From CAISIP01 sp031367285 (GTDB lineage Bacteria > Pseudomonadota > Gammaproteobacteria > Burkholderiales > Burkholderiaceae_C), in contig JANLPN010000503.1 in the NCBI GenBank assembly GCA_031367285.1, forward strand, positions 1 through 8,753: a stretch of DNA of 8,753 nucleotides, in the 5' to 3' direction. Numbering within the stretch: position 1 is the stretch's first letter; every line of letters begins with the position of its first letter. Below are positions 1 through 6,457 of this stretch, piece after piece. The notes under the pieces were generated by a model that saw only the letters and a list, made by a program, of their open reading frames with translations, ran no database searches and was not told the origin of the DNA. Position numbers and translations under genes: made by a program.

Positions 1-13
1 GGAGCCGGTACCG

Positions 14-823
14 GTGCCCGCCAACCACCACCGCGTGCGCCCGCCGCCCACGCTGTTCCAGAAACACCGCGCGCTGATCCTGGGCAGCAGTTCGGTGGTG
101 ATCATGCTGGTGTTGTGGGAGCTGGTCTGGCAGTCCGGCAGCATATCGCCGCTGTTTTTCAGCGGGCCGTCCGCCGTGGCCAGACGTTTTGTGCTGGAAC
201 TGCAAACCGGCACGCTGCTGTCCGACATCGCCTACAGCGGGCGCAATTTCGTGGTCGGCTTCAGCCTGGCCTGCCTGGTCGCTATTCCGCTAGGCATCCT
301 GCTGGGCTGGTACCGTAACTTCCGGCTGCTGGTTGACCCGTTCCTGAACGCCTTCTACGCCACGCCGCGGATCGCGTTTATCCCGCTGATCATCATCTGG
401 TTCGGCATCGGCATGTGGTCCAAGGTATTCATCATCTTCCTGGCCGTGTTGTTCCCGGTGCTCATCAACACCATTGCCGGCGTGAAGAACCTGGACCCGG
501 ATCTGCTCAAGTCGGCACGCGCCTTCTGCGCGCTGGACCGGCAGATTTTCGTGACCATCGCCCTGCCGTCCTCGGTGCCTTTTATCCTGGCCGGCGTGCG
601 GCAAGGCGTGGCGCACGGCCTGATCGGCGTGATCGTGGGCGAATTGTTCGCGGGCAGCGAAGGCATAGGTTTCATGATCGCCTACGCGGGCCAGACCTTT
701 GCCACCGATCTGCTGTTGTGCGGCGTGCTGATTACCGCCACGGCGGGTATCCTGATCACCATGCTTGCCGACCGCATCCAGCGCCATTTCTCCAAATGGC
801 GGCCGAATGACGTTGGCGGCTGA
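14..823 (+). CDS. ABC transporter permease, SsuC/TauC (BPD_transp_1) type
   Basis: Inner-membrane permease of an ABC importer in the nitrate/sulfonate/taurine group, which also carries aromatic acids, pyrimidine precursors and other small anions. The 269-residue length is normal for the family. Hydrophobic segments lie near residues 21-39, 77-99, 118-157, 195-213 and 233-254. The cytoplasmic EAA loop that docks on the ATPase is at about 166-194, ending in the I-A-L-P motif (182-185) followed by PFILAGVR. The family signature LIGVIVGEL (203-211) and the GIGFMI segment (217-222) are present. The loop's usual invariant Gly is Cys172. The start is GTG at 14 with GGAG at 1-4; the frame stays open to the left edge, so a start outside the window is possible. 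The ATPase and periplasmic binding protein are not in the window and probably lie upstream. Being first in the catabolic operon, it probably imports that pathway's substrate (inference). Confidence 0.9.
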   Translation: MPANHHRVRPPPTLFQKHRALILGSSSVVIMLVLWELVWQSGSISPLFFSGPSAVARRFVLELQTGTLLSDIAYSGRNFVVGFSLACLVAIPLGILLGWYRNFRLLVDPFLNAFYATPRIAFIPLIIIWFGIGMWSKVFIIFLAVLFPVLINTIAGVKNLDPDLLKSARAFCALDRQIFVTIALPSSVPFILAGVRQGVAHGLIGVIVGELFAGSEGIGFMIAYAGQTFATDLLLCGVLITATAGILITMLADRIQRHFSKWRPNDVGG

Positions 824-836
824 CAGGCGCTGAGCT

Positions 837-1844
837 ATGGCACGCATTGTTCTGGGCCTGGGCGCCTCGCACGGCCCGATGTTGTCCACACCGCCCGCGC
901 AATGGGACCTGCGCGCCGGCGCCGACCGCGCCAACCAGCGCCATGCCTACCGCGGTGAATGGCTGGACTACGCGGCGCTTAAGCTGCGGCGCGGGCAAGA
1001 CTTTAGCGTGCAATCCAGCCTGGCCGAGCGGCAACGGCGTTACGACCGTTGCCAGCGTGCCCTCGATACGCTGGCCGCCAAATTTCGCGCCGCCGCACCC
1101 GAGATGGTGGTGCTGGTGGGCAACGACCAGCGCGAGGTGTTCCAGGACGACTTCACGGGTGCGTTCACCGTGTTCTGTGGCGAGAGCATTCCCAATGTGC
1201 CACTCGATGAAGCAAGGCGTGCGCGCCTGCCACCGGGTATCGCGGTGGCAGAGGCCGGCCATTGCCCGCCCGAGGGGGCCAGTTATGCGGGTGCCCCGCT
1301 GTTGGCCCGCGCCATGGTGCGTTCGCTGACCAACGACGGTTTTGATGTCGCGCAGTCGGCGCGGCTGCCTGTCGGGGACGACCGGCAACCCGGTATCCCG
1401 CACGCGTTCGGCTTTATCTACCGCCGCATCCTGCAGGACCAGCCGCCGCCTTCCATACCGGTGTTTGTGAACGGGGGCGTGCCGGACAACATACCGACGG
1501 CCGCGCGTTGCCTGGCTTTTGGCCATGCGCTCCGGCGTGCGATCACCTCCTGGGACGAGGACATCAAGGTGGCGCTGATCGCCTCGGGCGGCTGGACGCA
1601 TTTTGTGATCGACGAGGAACTGGACCGGCGTTTCCTGGCAGGCATGCAGGCGCACGACGAAGCCGTACTGGCTGCGGTGCCGGAGAACCTGTTTCGCGGC
1701 AATACCTCGGAGATGAAAAACTGGTATCCGGTGGCAGCGGCCATGCACGATCTCGCCCTGCGATTCCAGCTGGTGGACTATGTGCCGTGTTACCGCACCG
1801 AAGCGGGTACCGGCAATGCCATGGGTTTTGTTAGCTGGGAGTGA
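837..1844 (+). CDS. LigB-like class III extradiol ring-cleavage dioxygenase
   Basis: The predicted product is a non-haem iron enzyme that opens a catecholic ring next to the hydroxyls (meta cleavage) with O2; cytoplasmic, 335 residues. Comparing by eye with LigB of protocatechuate 4,5-dioxygenase: His12 in GASHGP matches iron ligand His12; His189 in GIPHAFGF matches LigB His127; His255 in GGWTHF matches the acid-base His195; Glu292 in SEMKNW matches iron ligand Glu242; and a GTGNAMGF segment (324-331) closes the fold. The second iron-ligand His (LigB His61, NDH motif) is Gln98 here, in GNDQREVF, with Glu100 two residues on. There is about 40 residues more than LigB between His12 and this motif. 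No LigA-type small subunit is nearby. ATG at 837 follows the permease stop by 13 bases with a weak GAG site. The family is well supported; the ring substrate is unknown, and activity on a non-catechol is possible. Confidence 0.83.
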   Translation: MARIVLGLGASHGPMLSTPPAQWDLRAGADRANQRHAYRGEWLDYAALKLRRGQDFSVQSSLAERQRRYDRCQRALDTLAAKFRAAAPEMVVLVGNDQREVFQDDFTGAFTVFCGESIPNVPLDEARRARLPPGIAVAEAGHCPPEGASYAGAPLLARAMVRSLTNDGFDVAQSARLPVGDDRQPGIPHAFGFIYRRILQDQPPPSIPVFVNGGVPDNIPTAARCLAFGHALRRAITSWDEDIKVALIASGGWTHFVIDEELDRRFLAGMQAHDEAVLAAVPENLFRGNTSEMKNWYPVAAAMHDLALRFQLVDYVPCYRTEAGTGNAMGFVSWE

Positions 1845-1845
1845 C

Positions 1846-2529
1846 ATGACGGAAGAGACTAATAACGCCGTGCAACGGCTGGGACGGCTGGACGTATGCG
1901 CGGTGTCCGACGCGATGGACAAGCTGGGCCTCCAAGGCGGCGTAAGCGGCCTGGACCAGCGCGCCAGCACGCGCCGTATCGCCGGCCGGGTGCTGACGAT
2001 GCGGCTGGTGGCCAAGGACCAGGCGCCGCCGCGGACCGGTGCGCCGCGCCATCTGGGCACGACGGCGATCGAGGCGGCGCAAAGTGGCGACATCATCGTG
2101 GTGGAGCAGCGCACCGGCATCGAGGCCGGTAGCTGGGGCGGCATCCTGTCGCTGGCCGCCAAGCTGCGCGGCGTGGCCGGCGTGATCTGCGACGGCCCGG
2201 TACGCGACATCGACGAAGCACGGCAATACGATTTCCCGGTCTATGCGCGGGCCTTGACGGCACGCACCGCACGCGGCCGTATTGCCGAGGCCGAGAACGA
2301 CGGGCCGGTCACCATAGGCGAGGTCACAGTGAACGCGGGCGACTACGCGATTGCCGATGCCAGCGGCATTGTTTTTATCCGTGCCCTGGACCTCGAGCGC
2401 CTGCTGGAAGCCGCCGAAGCCATTGTTGCGCGCGAAGCGGCCATGGCCAAGGCCTTGCTGGCCGGCAAGCCGGTGTCGCAGGTTATGGGCGCGGACTATG
2501 AACATATGCTCACCGGAGGCACACAATGA
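1846..2529 (+). CDS. RraA-family aldolase-like protein (HMG/CHA aldolase fold), paralogue 1
   Basis: A 227-residue RraA-fold protein. The fold covers class II pyruvate aldolases that cleave 4-hydroxy-4-methyl-2-oxoglutarate or 4-carboxy-4-hydroxy-2-oxoadipate, and also the non-enzymatic RNase E regulator RraA. Visible marks are VSDAMDKLGL (20-29), the glycine-rich GSWGGILSLAA (95-105), and the core ICDGPVRD (114-121), which contains the catalytic Arg120 and metal-binding Asp121. It then has FPVYAR (130-135) and an AGDYAIADASGIVFI stretch (164-178). The intact R-D pair favours an enzyme over the regulator. ATG at 1846 lies one base after the dioxygenase stop, with GGGAG at 1837-1841. An in-frame ATG 66 bases upstream would run into the dioxygenase gene, and its extra residues do not look like the family, so it was not used. 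The stop overlaps the next start (ATGA, 2526-2529). Probably a retro-aldol step after ring cleavage, though it could work on another 2-oxo acid. Confidence 0.83.
   Translation: MTEETNNAVQRLGRLDVCAVSDAMDKLGLQGGVSGLDQRASTRRIAGRVLTMRLVAKDQAPPRTGAPRHLGTTAIEAAQSGDIIVVEQRTGIEAGSWGGILSLAAKLRGVAGVICDGPVRDIDEARQYDFPVYARALTARTARGRIAEAENDGPVTIGEVTVNAGDYAIADASGIVFIRALDLERLLEAAEAIVAREAAMAKALLAGKPVSQVMGADYEHMLTGGTQ
2515..2519 (+). promoter_or_regulatory. Ribosome binding site of the 22-codon mini-ORF
   Basis: A perfect GGAGG lies six bases before the ATG at 2526 and inside the last codons of the first aldolase gene. It is one of the best Shine-Dalgarno sites in the window, which is why the mini-ORF is taken as translated. 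Confidence 0.6.
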
Positions 2530-2537
2530 GCGCCGCG
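2526..2537 (+). repeat. 12-base direct repeat, copy 1 (start codon region)
   Basis: ATGAGCGCCGCG at 2526-2537 recurs exactly at 2591-2602. Both copies begin with a start codon, overlap a stop codon as ATGA, and follow a GGAGG site at near-equal distance (6 and 7 bases). The offset is 65 bases, so the two are in different frames. Similarity ends after the 12 bases. Confidence 0.8.
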
Positions 2538-2594
2538 CCGGGCCGCCCCAAGCAAGCTCGCACCGCAGCCCGCCGGGCGGAGGTTACCTTATGA
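2526..2594 (+). CDS. 22-residue coupling mini-ORF between the two aldolase genes
   Basis: A very short open frame of 22 codons starting MSAAPGRPKQ, rich in Ala and Arg, with no recognisable domain. It has a strong ribosome site, GGAGG at 2515-2519, six bases before its ATG. Its ATG overlaps the stop of the upstream aldolase gene (ATGA, 2526-2529). Its TGA overlaps the ATG of the downstream aldolase gene (ATGA, 2591-2594), so a terminating ribosome sits exactly on the next start. Its last sense codon is TTA, uncommon in such GC-rich DNA. The peptide itself is unlikely to matter. A role in keeping ribosomes on the message across the 61-base gap is an inference. It could instead be a relic of an older start of the downstream gene, since both begin with the same 12 bases. 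Confidence 0.45.
   Translation: MSAAPGRPKQARTAARRAEVTL
2579..2583 (+). promoter_or_regulatory. Ribosome binding site deciding the start of the LigK-like gene
   Basis: GGAGG lies seven bases before ATG 2591, within the end of the mini-ORF. It fixes the start of the second aldolase at 2591 rather than at an upstream in-frame codon. Confidence 0.7.
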
Positions 2595-2602
2595 GCGCCG
2601 CG
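2591..2602 (+). repeat. 12-base direct repeat, copy 2 (start codon region of LigK-like gene)
   Basis: Exact second copy of ATGAGCGCCGCG, encoding MSAA at the start of the second aldolase. It pairs with the copy at 2526-2537, which encodes the same four residues at the start of the mini-ORF. Confidence 0.8.
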
Positions 2603-3256
2603 ACACCTGTTCGCCCTACCATCACGCAGCAGATAGAGCGTGTGGCGGCCAAGCATGTAGAAGCGGCGCGCAGCATCCCGACGTCCACGCTGCATGAAGC
2701 AGCGGGCCGTATCGGGGCTTTGCCGCATGCGATAAGACCGATCGCGCCGGGCCTGAAACTCTGCGGTCCCGCAGTGACCGTTCACGGCCCCGGCGGCGAC
2801 AACCTGTGGCTGCACCGCGCCCTCTATGTGGCCCAGGCCGGCGACGTGCTGGTGGTCAGCGTCAGCGGCGCCGTGGAATACGGCTACTGGGGCGACATCA
2901 TGACTACGGCGGCGCTCAGGCAGGGCCTGGGCGGCCTGGTAATCGATGCTTGTGTACGCGACGGCGCGGAGCTGGCGGCGGCCGGCTTTCCGGTGTTTGC
3001 ACGGGGCCTGGCGATGCGCGGCACCGGCAAGGACTTCGGCGCCATCGGCTGGATCAACCAGCCGGTGCTGTTGGGCGAAATCACCGTGGCGCCGGGCGAC
3101 CTGGTGGTAGGTGATGGCGACGGTGTGGTGGTGTTGCCGCGCGCTCGTGCGGACGTCATCATCGAAGCCGGGCGTGCCCGCGAAGCCAAGGAAGCCGATG
3201 TATTGCGCCGCATCGCGAACGGCGAACGCACGGTCGATATCTACGGCCTCAACTGA
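2591..3256 (+). CDS. LigK-like 4-hydroxy-4-methyl-2-oxoglutarate / 4-carboxy-4-hydroxy-2-oxoadipate aldolase, paralogue 2
   Basis: A 221-residue class II pyruvate aldolase of the RraA fold. LigK/ProA-type enzymes split 4-carboxy-4-hydroxy-2-oxoadipate into pyruvate and oxaloacetate at the end of the protocatechuate 4,5-cleavage and gallate routes. Shared features are STLHEAAGR (32-40), a GPAVTVHGPGGDN segment (59-71), the GYWGDIMTTAA loop (98-108), and the IDACVRD core (118-124). The catalytic Arg123 and metal-binding Asp124 fall at the same numbers as in the Pseudomonas putida enzyme. FPVFARG (133-139) and a short DIYGLN tail follow. It matches LigK better than its neighbour paralogue does. 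The start is ATG at 2591, with GGAGG at 2579-2583 seven bases upstream. The frame is open for 240 bases more to the left, but that part overlaps the previous gene and does not resemble the family. It supports ring-cleavage catabolism with the LigB-like gene; the exact substrate is not shown. Confidence 0.86.
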   Translation: MSAATPVRPTITQQIERVAAKHVEAARSIPTSTLHEAAGRIGALPHAIRPIAPGLKLCGPAVTVHGPGGDNLWLHRALYVAQAGDVLVVSVSGAVEYGYWGDIMTTAALRQGLGGLVIDACVRDGAELAAAGFPVFARGLAMRGTGKDFGAIGWINQPVLLGEITVAPGDLVVGDGDGVVVLPRARADVIIEAGRAREAKEADVLRRIANGERTVDIYGLN

Positions 3257-3270
3257 CAGGGCTTGGATCC

Positions 3271-4704
3271 ATGTCCGGTTTTGCACAGTTCCCCGGCAGC
3301 GACGTGCGTGCGCGCCTGGAGCATCCGGTGATAGACGCCGATGCCCACGTGCTGGAATGCGAGTTCGCGATCAACGATTTTTTGCTGAAGGCCGGCGGCG
3401 CGGACATGGTGGAAAAATCCCGCCAGCGCATGCGCACCTCGCCCTACAAGTTCGACACCCGCACCATCTGGTGGGGCACACCCTCGGGCAAATACACGGG
3501 CGACCGCGCCATGGCGATGTTGCCCCGGCTGTTCAAGGCGCGTATGCAGGAGGCCGGCATAGATTACGCGCACTGCTACACCACCAGCGGCATTCCGGGC
3601 CTGTACATCCAGGACGATGGGTTGCGCCAGGCCACCTGCCGTGCGCTCAACACCATGTACGCCGACATGTTCTCCGAAGTGCGCGGCAGCGTGTCCCCGG
3701 TGGCCGTGATCCCTACGTTTACGCCGCAGGAGGCGCTGGCGGAACTGGAATACGCCGTCGTCACGCTGGGCCACAAGGCCATCATGATAGGCACCGAGAT
3801 CCGGCGCCCGCATCCGGAGATAGTCCGTGCGGCGCCGCACCTGGCGGCGTTTTCGGAGACCACGCGCTCGATTGCCATGGACGCGCCGTTTGACTACGAC
3901 CCGTTCTGGCGCCGCTGCGTGGAGCTGGGCGTGGCGCCGGTTTGCCATACGGCGGCGCGCGGAAGCGGTTACCGTTCCTCGCCCAGCAACTACATGTTCA
4001 ACCATATCGGCAGCTTCGCCACCGGCGCCGAGTTCTTCTGCCGTTCGCTGTTTTTCGGTGGTGTGACGCAACGTTTTCCTACGCTCAATTTCGGCTTCCT
4101 CGAAGGCGGTGTGGCCTGGGCCATGACGCTGCTCAACGACATCGTGGAGCACTTCGAAAAGCGCAATATCGATACGCTGCTGGAGAATCTCGACCCGGCC
4201 AAACTCGACGTGGATTTGCTGGCGAACCTGTTCGAGCAATACGGCAACACCTACCTCACGGGAGAGCGTCTGCGCGCCGACCCGCACCACCGCGCTTCCC
4301 TACCGGAGCGCCCGCTGCCGTTCGACGAATTTGCCGACAGCGGCATGAAGGAAATCCGCGACCTGCGCCGCCTGTTCTGCGACAACTTCTATTTTGGCTG
4401 CGAGGCCGACGACCGCATGATGAGTGTGGCGTTCAACCGCCGCCTCTCGCCCGTGGGCGCCAAACTAAAGGCCATGTTCGGCTCCGACATCGGCCATTGG
4501 GACGTGATGGAGGCGCGGACCGTGCTCAGCGAAGCCTGGAGCCTGGTCGAAGGCCAGATCCTGACCCAGGACGATTTCCGCGACCTGGTATTTACCAACC
4601 CGGCGCGTATGCACCTGGGCATGAACCCGAACTATTTCAAAGGCACGGCCATTGAGGCGCAGGCTGCGGCACTGGTGGCGCGTGGTGTCCATGCCGCCGC
4701 CTGA
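3271..4704 (+). CDS. Amidohydrolase family 2 (ACMSD/LigJ-type TIM-barrel) protein
   Basis: A 477-residue metal-dependent hydrolase of the amidohydrolase-2 group. The group includes non-oxidative decarboxylases (ACMSD, gamma-resorcylate decarboxylase), the hydratase LigJ and C-C hydrolases. Metal-site candidates are the strand-1 motif VIDADAHVLE (20-29), where Asp24 and His26 form a DxH version of the usual HxH, then His226 in PVCHTA and Asp406 in MFGSDIGHWD. The segment FGFLEGGVAWA (275-285) carries Glu278 where ACMSD-like decarboxylases have a catalytic His in HGG. The protein is over 100 residues longer than ACMSD; part of the excess is a charged stretch at about 296-385. ATG at 3271 is 15 bases after the previous stop; AGGG at 3258-3261 is the likely ribosome site. 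In this operon it may hydrate, hydrolyse or decarboxylate the ring-cleavage product. The family is clear; the reaction is not. Confidence 0.82.
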   Translation: MSGFAQFPGSDVRARLEHPVIDADAHVLECEFAINDFLLKAGGADMVEKSRQRMRTSPYKFDTRTIWWGTPSGKYTGDRAMAMLPRLFKARMQEAGIDYAHCYTTSGIPGLYIQDDGLRQATCRALNTMYADMFSEVRGSVSPVAVIPTFTPQEALAELEYAVVTLGHKAIMIGTEIRRPHPEIVRAAPHLAAFSETTRSIAMDAPFDYDPFWRRCVELGVAPVCHTAARGSGYRSSPSNYMFNHIGSFATGAEFFCRSLFFGGVTQRFPTLNFGFLEGGVAWAMTLLNDIVEHFEKRNIDTLLENLDPAKLDVDLLANLFEQYGNTYLTGERLRADPHHRASLPERPLPFDEFADSGMKEIRDLRRLFCDNFYFGCEADDRMMSVAFNRRLSPVGAKLKAMFGSDIGHWDVMEARTVLSEAWSLVEGQILTQDDFRDLVFTNPARMHLGMNPNYFKGTAIEAQAAALVARGVHAAA

Positions 4705-4722
4705 CGCGATGGTGCCGGGTGT

Positions 4723-4727
4723 AGGAG
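4723..4727 (+). promoter_or_regulatory. Ribosome binding site of the ThDP enzyme gene
   Basis: AGGAG sits eight bases before ATG 4736, in the 31-base gap after the amidohydrolase gene. This is the widest gap in the operon. The site supports 4736 over the in-frame ATG at 4652. I see no terminator or promoter in the gap. Confidence 0.75.
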
Positions 4728-4735
4728 ACAAGGTT

Positions 4736-6457
4736 ATGAAAAGCGATTCCAGCGAACTGACCACCATCGAAGTACGCACGGTGGCCGAGGCCTACCTGGC
4801 TTTGCTCAAGGCGCGTGGCGTGGACCGCTTGTACGTGAACGCCGGCACCGATACACCACCCATCATCGAAGCCTATGCGCGCGCCGCGGAATCCGGCCTG
4901 CAGTTTCCGCGGCCCGTGATTTGTCCGCACGAGAACCTGGCGGTGGGCATGGCGCATGGCGATGCACTCGTGAGCGGCCATGCGCAGGCCGTGATGCTGC
5001 ATGTAAGCGTGGGCACGGCCAACGCCTTGTGTGCGCTGATGAACGCCAAACGCGACCAGTGCCCGATTTTCCTGACGGCCGGGCGCACGCCGCTGTTCGA
5101 GGAAGGACGTGTCGGCTCGCGCAATGCCTGGATCCACTGGGCGCAGGAGATGTACGACCAGGCCGGCATGTTGCGTGAACTTGTCAAGTGGGACTACGAA
5201 CTGCGCGATGGCCTGAACCTGCGCGAAGTGGTGGAACGCGGCCTGGCCATTGCCCACGCCAGCCCACCCGGTCCGGTCTATCTGTCGCTGCCGCGCGAAG
5301 TGATTGCGCAGGAGCAGCAGAGCTTTTCGTGGAGCGAACCCGGGCCGGCGCCGGCCAGCGAACCCCATCCTGATCCGGCACAAGTGTGTACCGCCGCCGC
5401 CTGGATTGCCAACGCGCGGCGGCCACTCGTGATTGCCGCCGCCAGCGGACGCAACCCGGCTGCCGTGGCGCTGCTGGCCGGGCTAGCGGAGCTGTTTGCG
5501 CTGCCGGTGGTGGAAAACAAAGCGCGCATGATCTGCCTGCCTGCCGACTCCGCCATGCATGCGGGTTTTGAGGCCGAAACGTTTATCGGCGACGCCGACG
5601 TGGTGCTCACGCTGGAAGCCGATGTGCCCTGGATACCCAAGACCGGCAAACCCGCGCCCGAGGCCAAAGTGATCCAGGTCGCACTCGACCCCCTGTGGAC
5701 CGATTACCCGGTGCGCACCCATAGGGCGGACCTGTCCATCACCTCGTCCAGTGCCGCATTTCTGGCGGCTCTCAAGGCCGAACTCACGCGTATTTCCGAG
5801 CCGGGCCTGGTTGCCGCGCGGCGCGACCGCGTTTTGGCCATGACCACGGGTCGGCGCAGCACCGACCAGGCCCGGCTCGACGCGGATCGCCAGCGCGGCG
5901 GGCCCATCACCAAGGCCTGGCTGTCGCATTGTCTCAATGCGGCCAAGCCGGACGATGCGGTGGTGGTCAATGAATACTGGGCCATGCGCCAGTATCTGCA
6001 CTTCAACACACCGGGCAGTTATTTCAGCCTGCCCCCGGCCGGTGGCCTGGGCTGGGCGTTGCCGGCGGCGCTCGGCATTGCCATGGCCCAACCCGAACGC
6101 ACGGTAATTGCCACCCTGGGTGACGGCGCCTATATCTTCTGCAATCCCAGCGCCTGCCACCAGGTGGCGGCCGCCTACGGGCTGCCGGTGCTGACCATCC
6201 TCTGCAACAACGGCAAATGGGGTGCGGTGGAGCTGTCCACGCTGGGCATGTACCGCCACGGCAGCTCTGGCAAACAGTCGCCGGTGCCGCTGTCGCCCCT
6301 GTCCCCTTCGCCCGCGTTCGAGAAGTACTGCGAGGCCTCGGGCGGTTACGGCGAAAAGGTGAGCGAGCGCCAGCAGTTGCCGGCAGCGCTGGCGCGGGCG
6401 CTGAAGGTGGTGCGCGAGGAACGGCGCCAGGCCTTGCTGAATGTGATTTGCGAATGA
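4736..6457 (+). CDS. Thiamine diphosphate-dependent decarboxylase/acetolactate synthase-like enzyme
   Basis: A 573-residue ThDP enzyme of the acetolactate synthase, benzoylformate decarboxylase and oxalyl-CoA decarboxylase superfamily, at normal full length. The N-terminal pyrimidine-binding domain (about 11-190) holds VNAGTDT (34-40) and the cofactor-activating Glu66 in CPHENLAVGMAHG. The central domain runs from about 215 to 350. The C-terminal domain (about 385-573) has the Mg-ThDP motif starting GDGAYIF (462-468) and ending in the Asn pair 491-492. No transit or signal peptide is seen. ATG at 4736 was chosen because AGGAG (4723-4727) sits eight bases before it; an in-frame ATG at 4652 would overlap the amidohydrolase gene. 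It probably decarboxylates a 2-oxo acid, feeding an aldehyde to the dehydrogenase two genes downstream. Carboligation is the alternative. The stop overlaps the Rieske start (ATGA). Confidence 0.85.
   Translation: MKSDSSELTTIEVRTVAEAYLALLKARGVDRLYVNAGTDTPPIIEAYARAAESGLQFPRPVICPHENLAVGMAHGDALVSGHAQAVMLHVSVGTANALCALMNAKRDQCPIFLTAGRTPLFEEGRVGSRNAWIHWAQEMYDQAGMLRELVKWDYELRDGLNLREVVERGLAIAHASPPGPVYLSLPREVIAQEQQSFSWSEPGPAPASEPHPDPAQVCTAAAWIANARRPLVIAAASGRNPAAVALLAGLAELFALPVVENKARMICLPADSAMHAGFEAETFIGDADVVLTLEADVPWIPKTGKPAPEAKVIQVALDPLWTDYPVRTHRADLSITSSSAAFLAALKAELTRISEPGLVAARRDRVLAMTTGRRSTDQARLDADRQRGGPITKAWLSHCLNAAKPDDAVVVNEYWAMRQYLHFNTPGSYFSLPPAGGLGWALPAALGIAMAQPERTVIATLGDGAYIFCNPSACHQVAAAYGLPVLTILCNNGKWGAVELSTLGMYRHGSSGKQSPVPLSPLSPSPAFEKYCEASGGYGEKVSERQQLPAALARALKVVREERRQALLNVICE

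Noticed and set aside
756..2210. Long open frame on the - strand (about 484 codons) opposite the dioxygenase and first aldolase
   Set aside because: Low-complexity, Arg/His/Gln-rich translation with no family motif, lying antisense to two well-supported genes; typical of GC-rich DNA.
2351..2590. In-frame 5' extension of the LigK-like gene
   Set aside because: It overlaps the preceding aldolase gene in another frame, its residues do not resemble the family, and ATG 2591 has a strong ribosome site.
3241..4290. Open frame on the - strand (about 349 codons) opposite the amidohydrolase
   Set aside because: Same shadow pattern; the + strand frame carries all the conserved metal motifs.
6283..6315. 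Ser/Pro-rich, C-rich repetitive stretch in the ThDP enzyme gene
   Set aside because: It matches a variable proline-containing linker seen in this enzyme family; in frame, no frameshift, no true tandem repeat.
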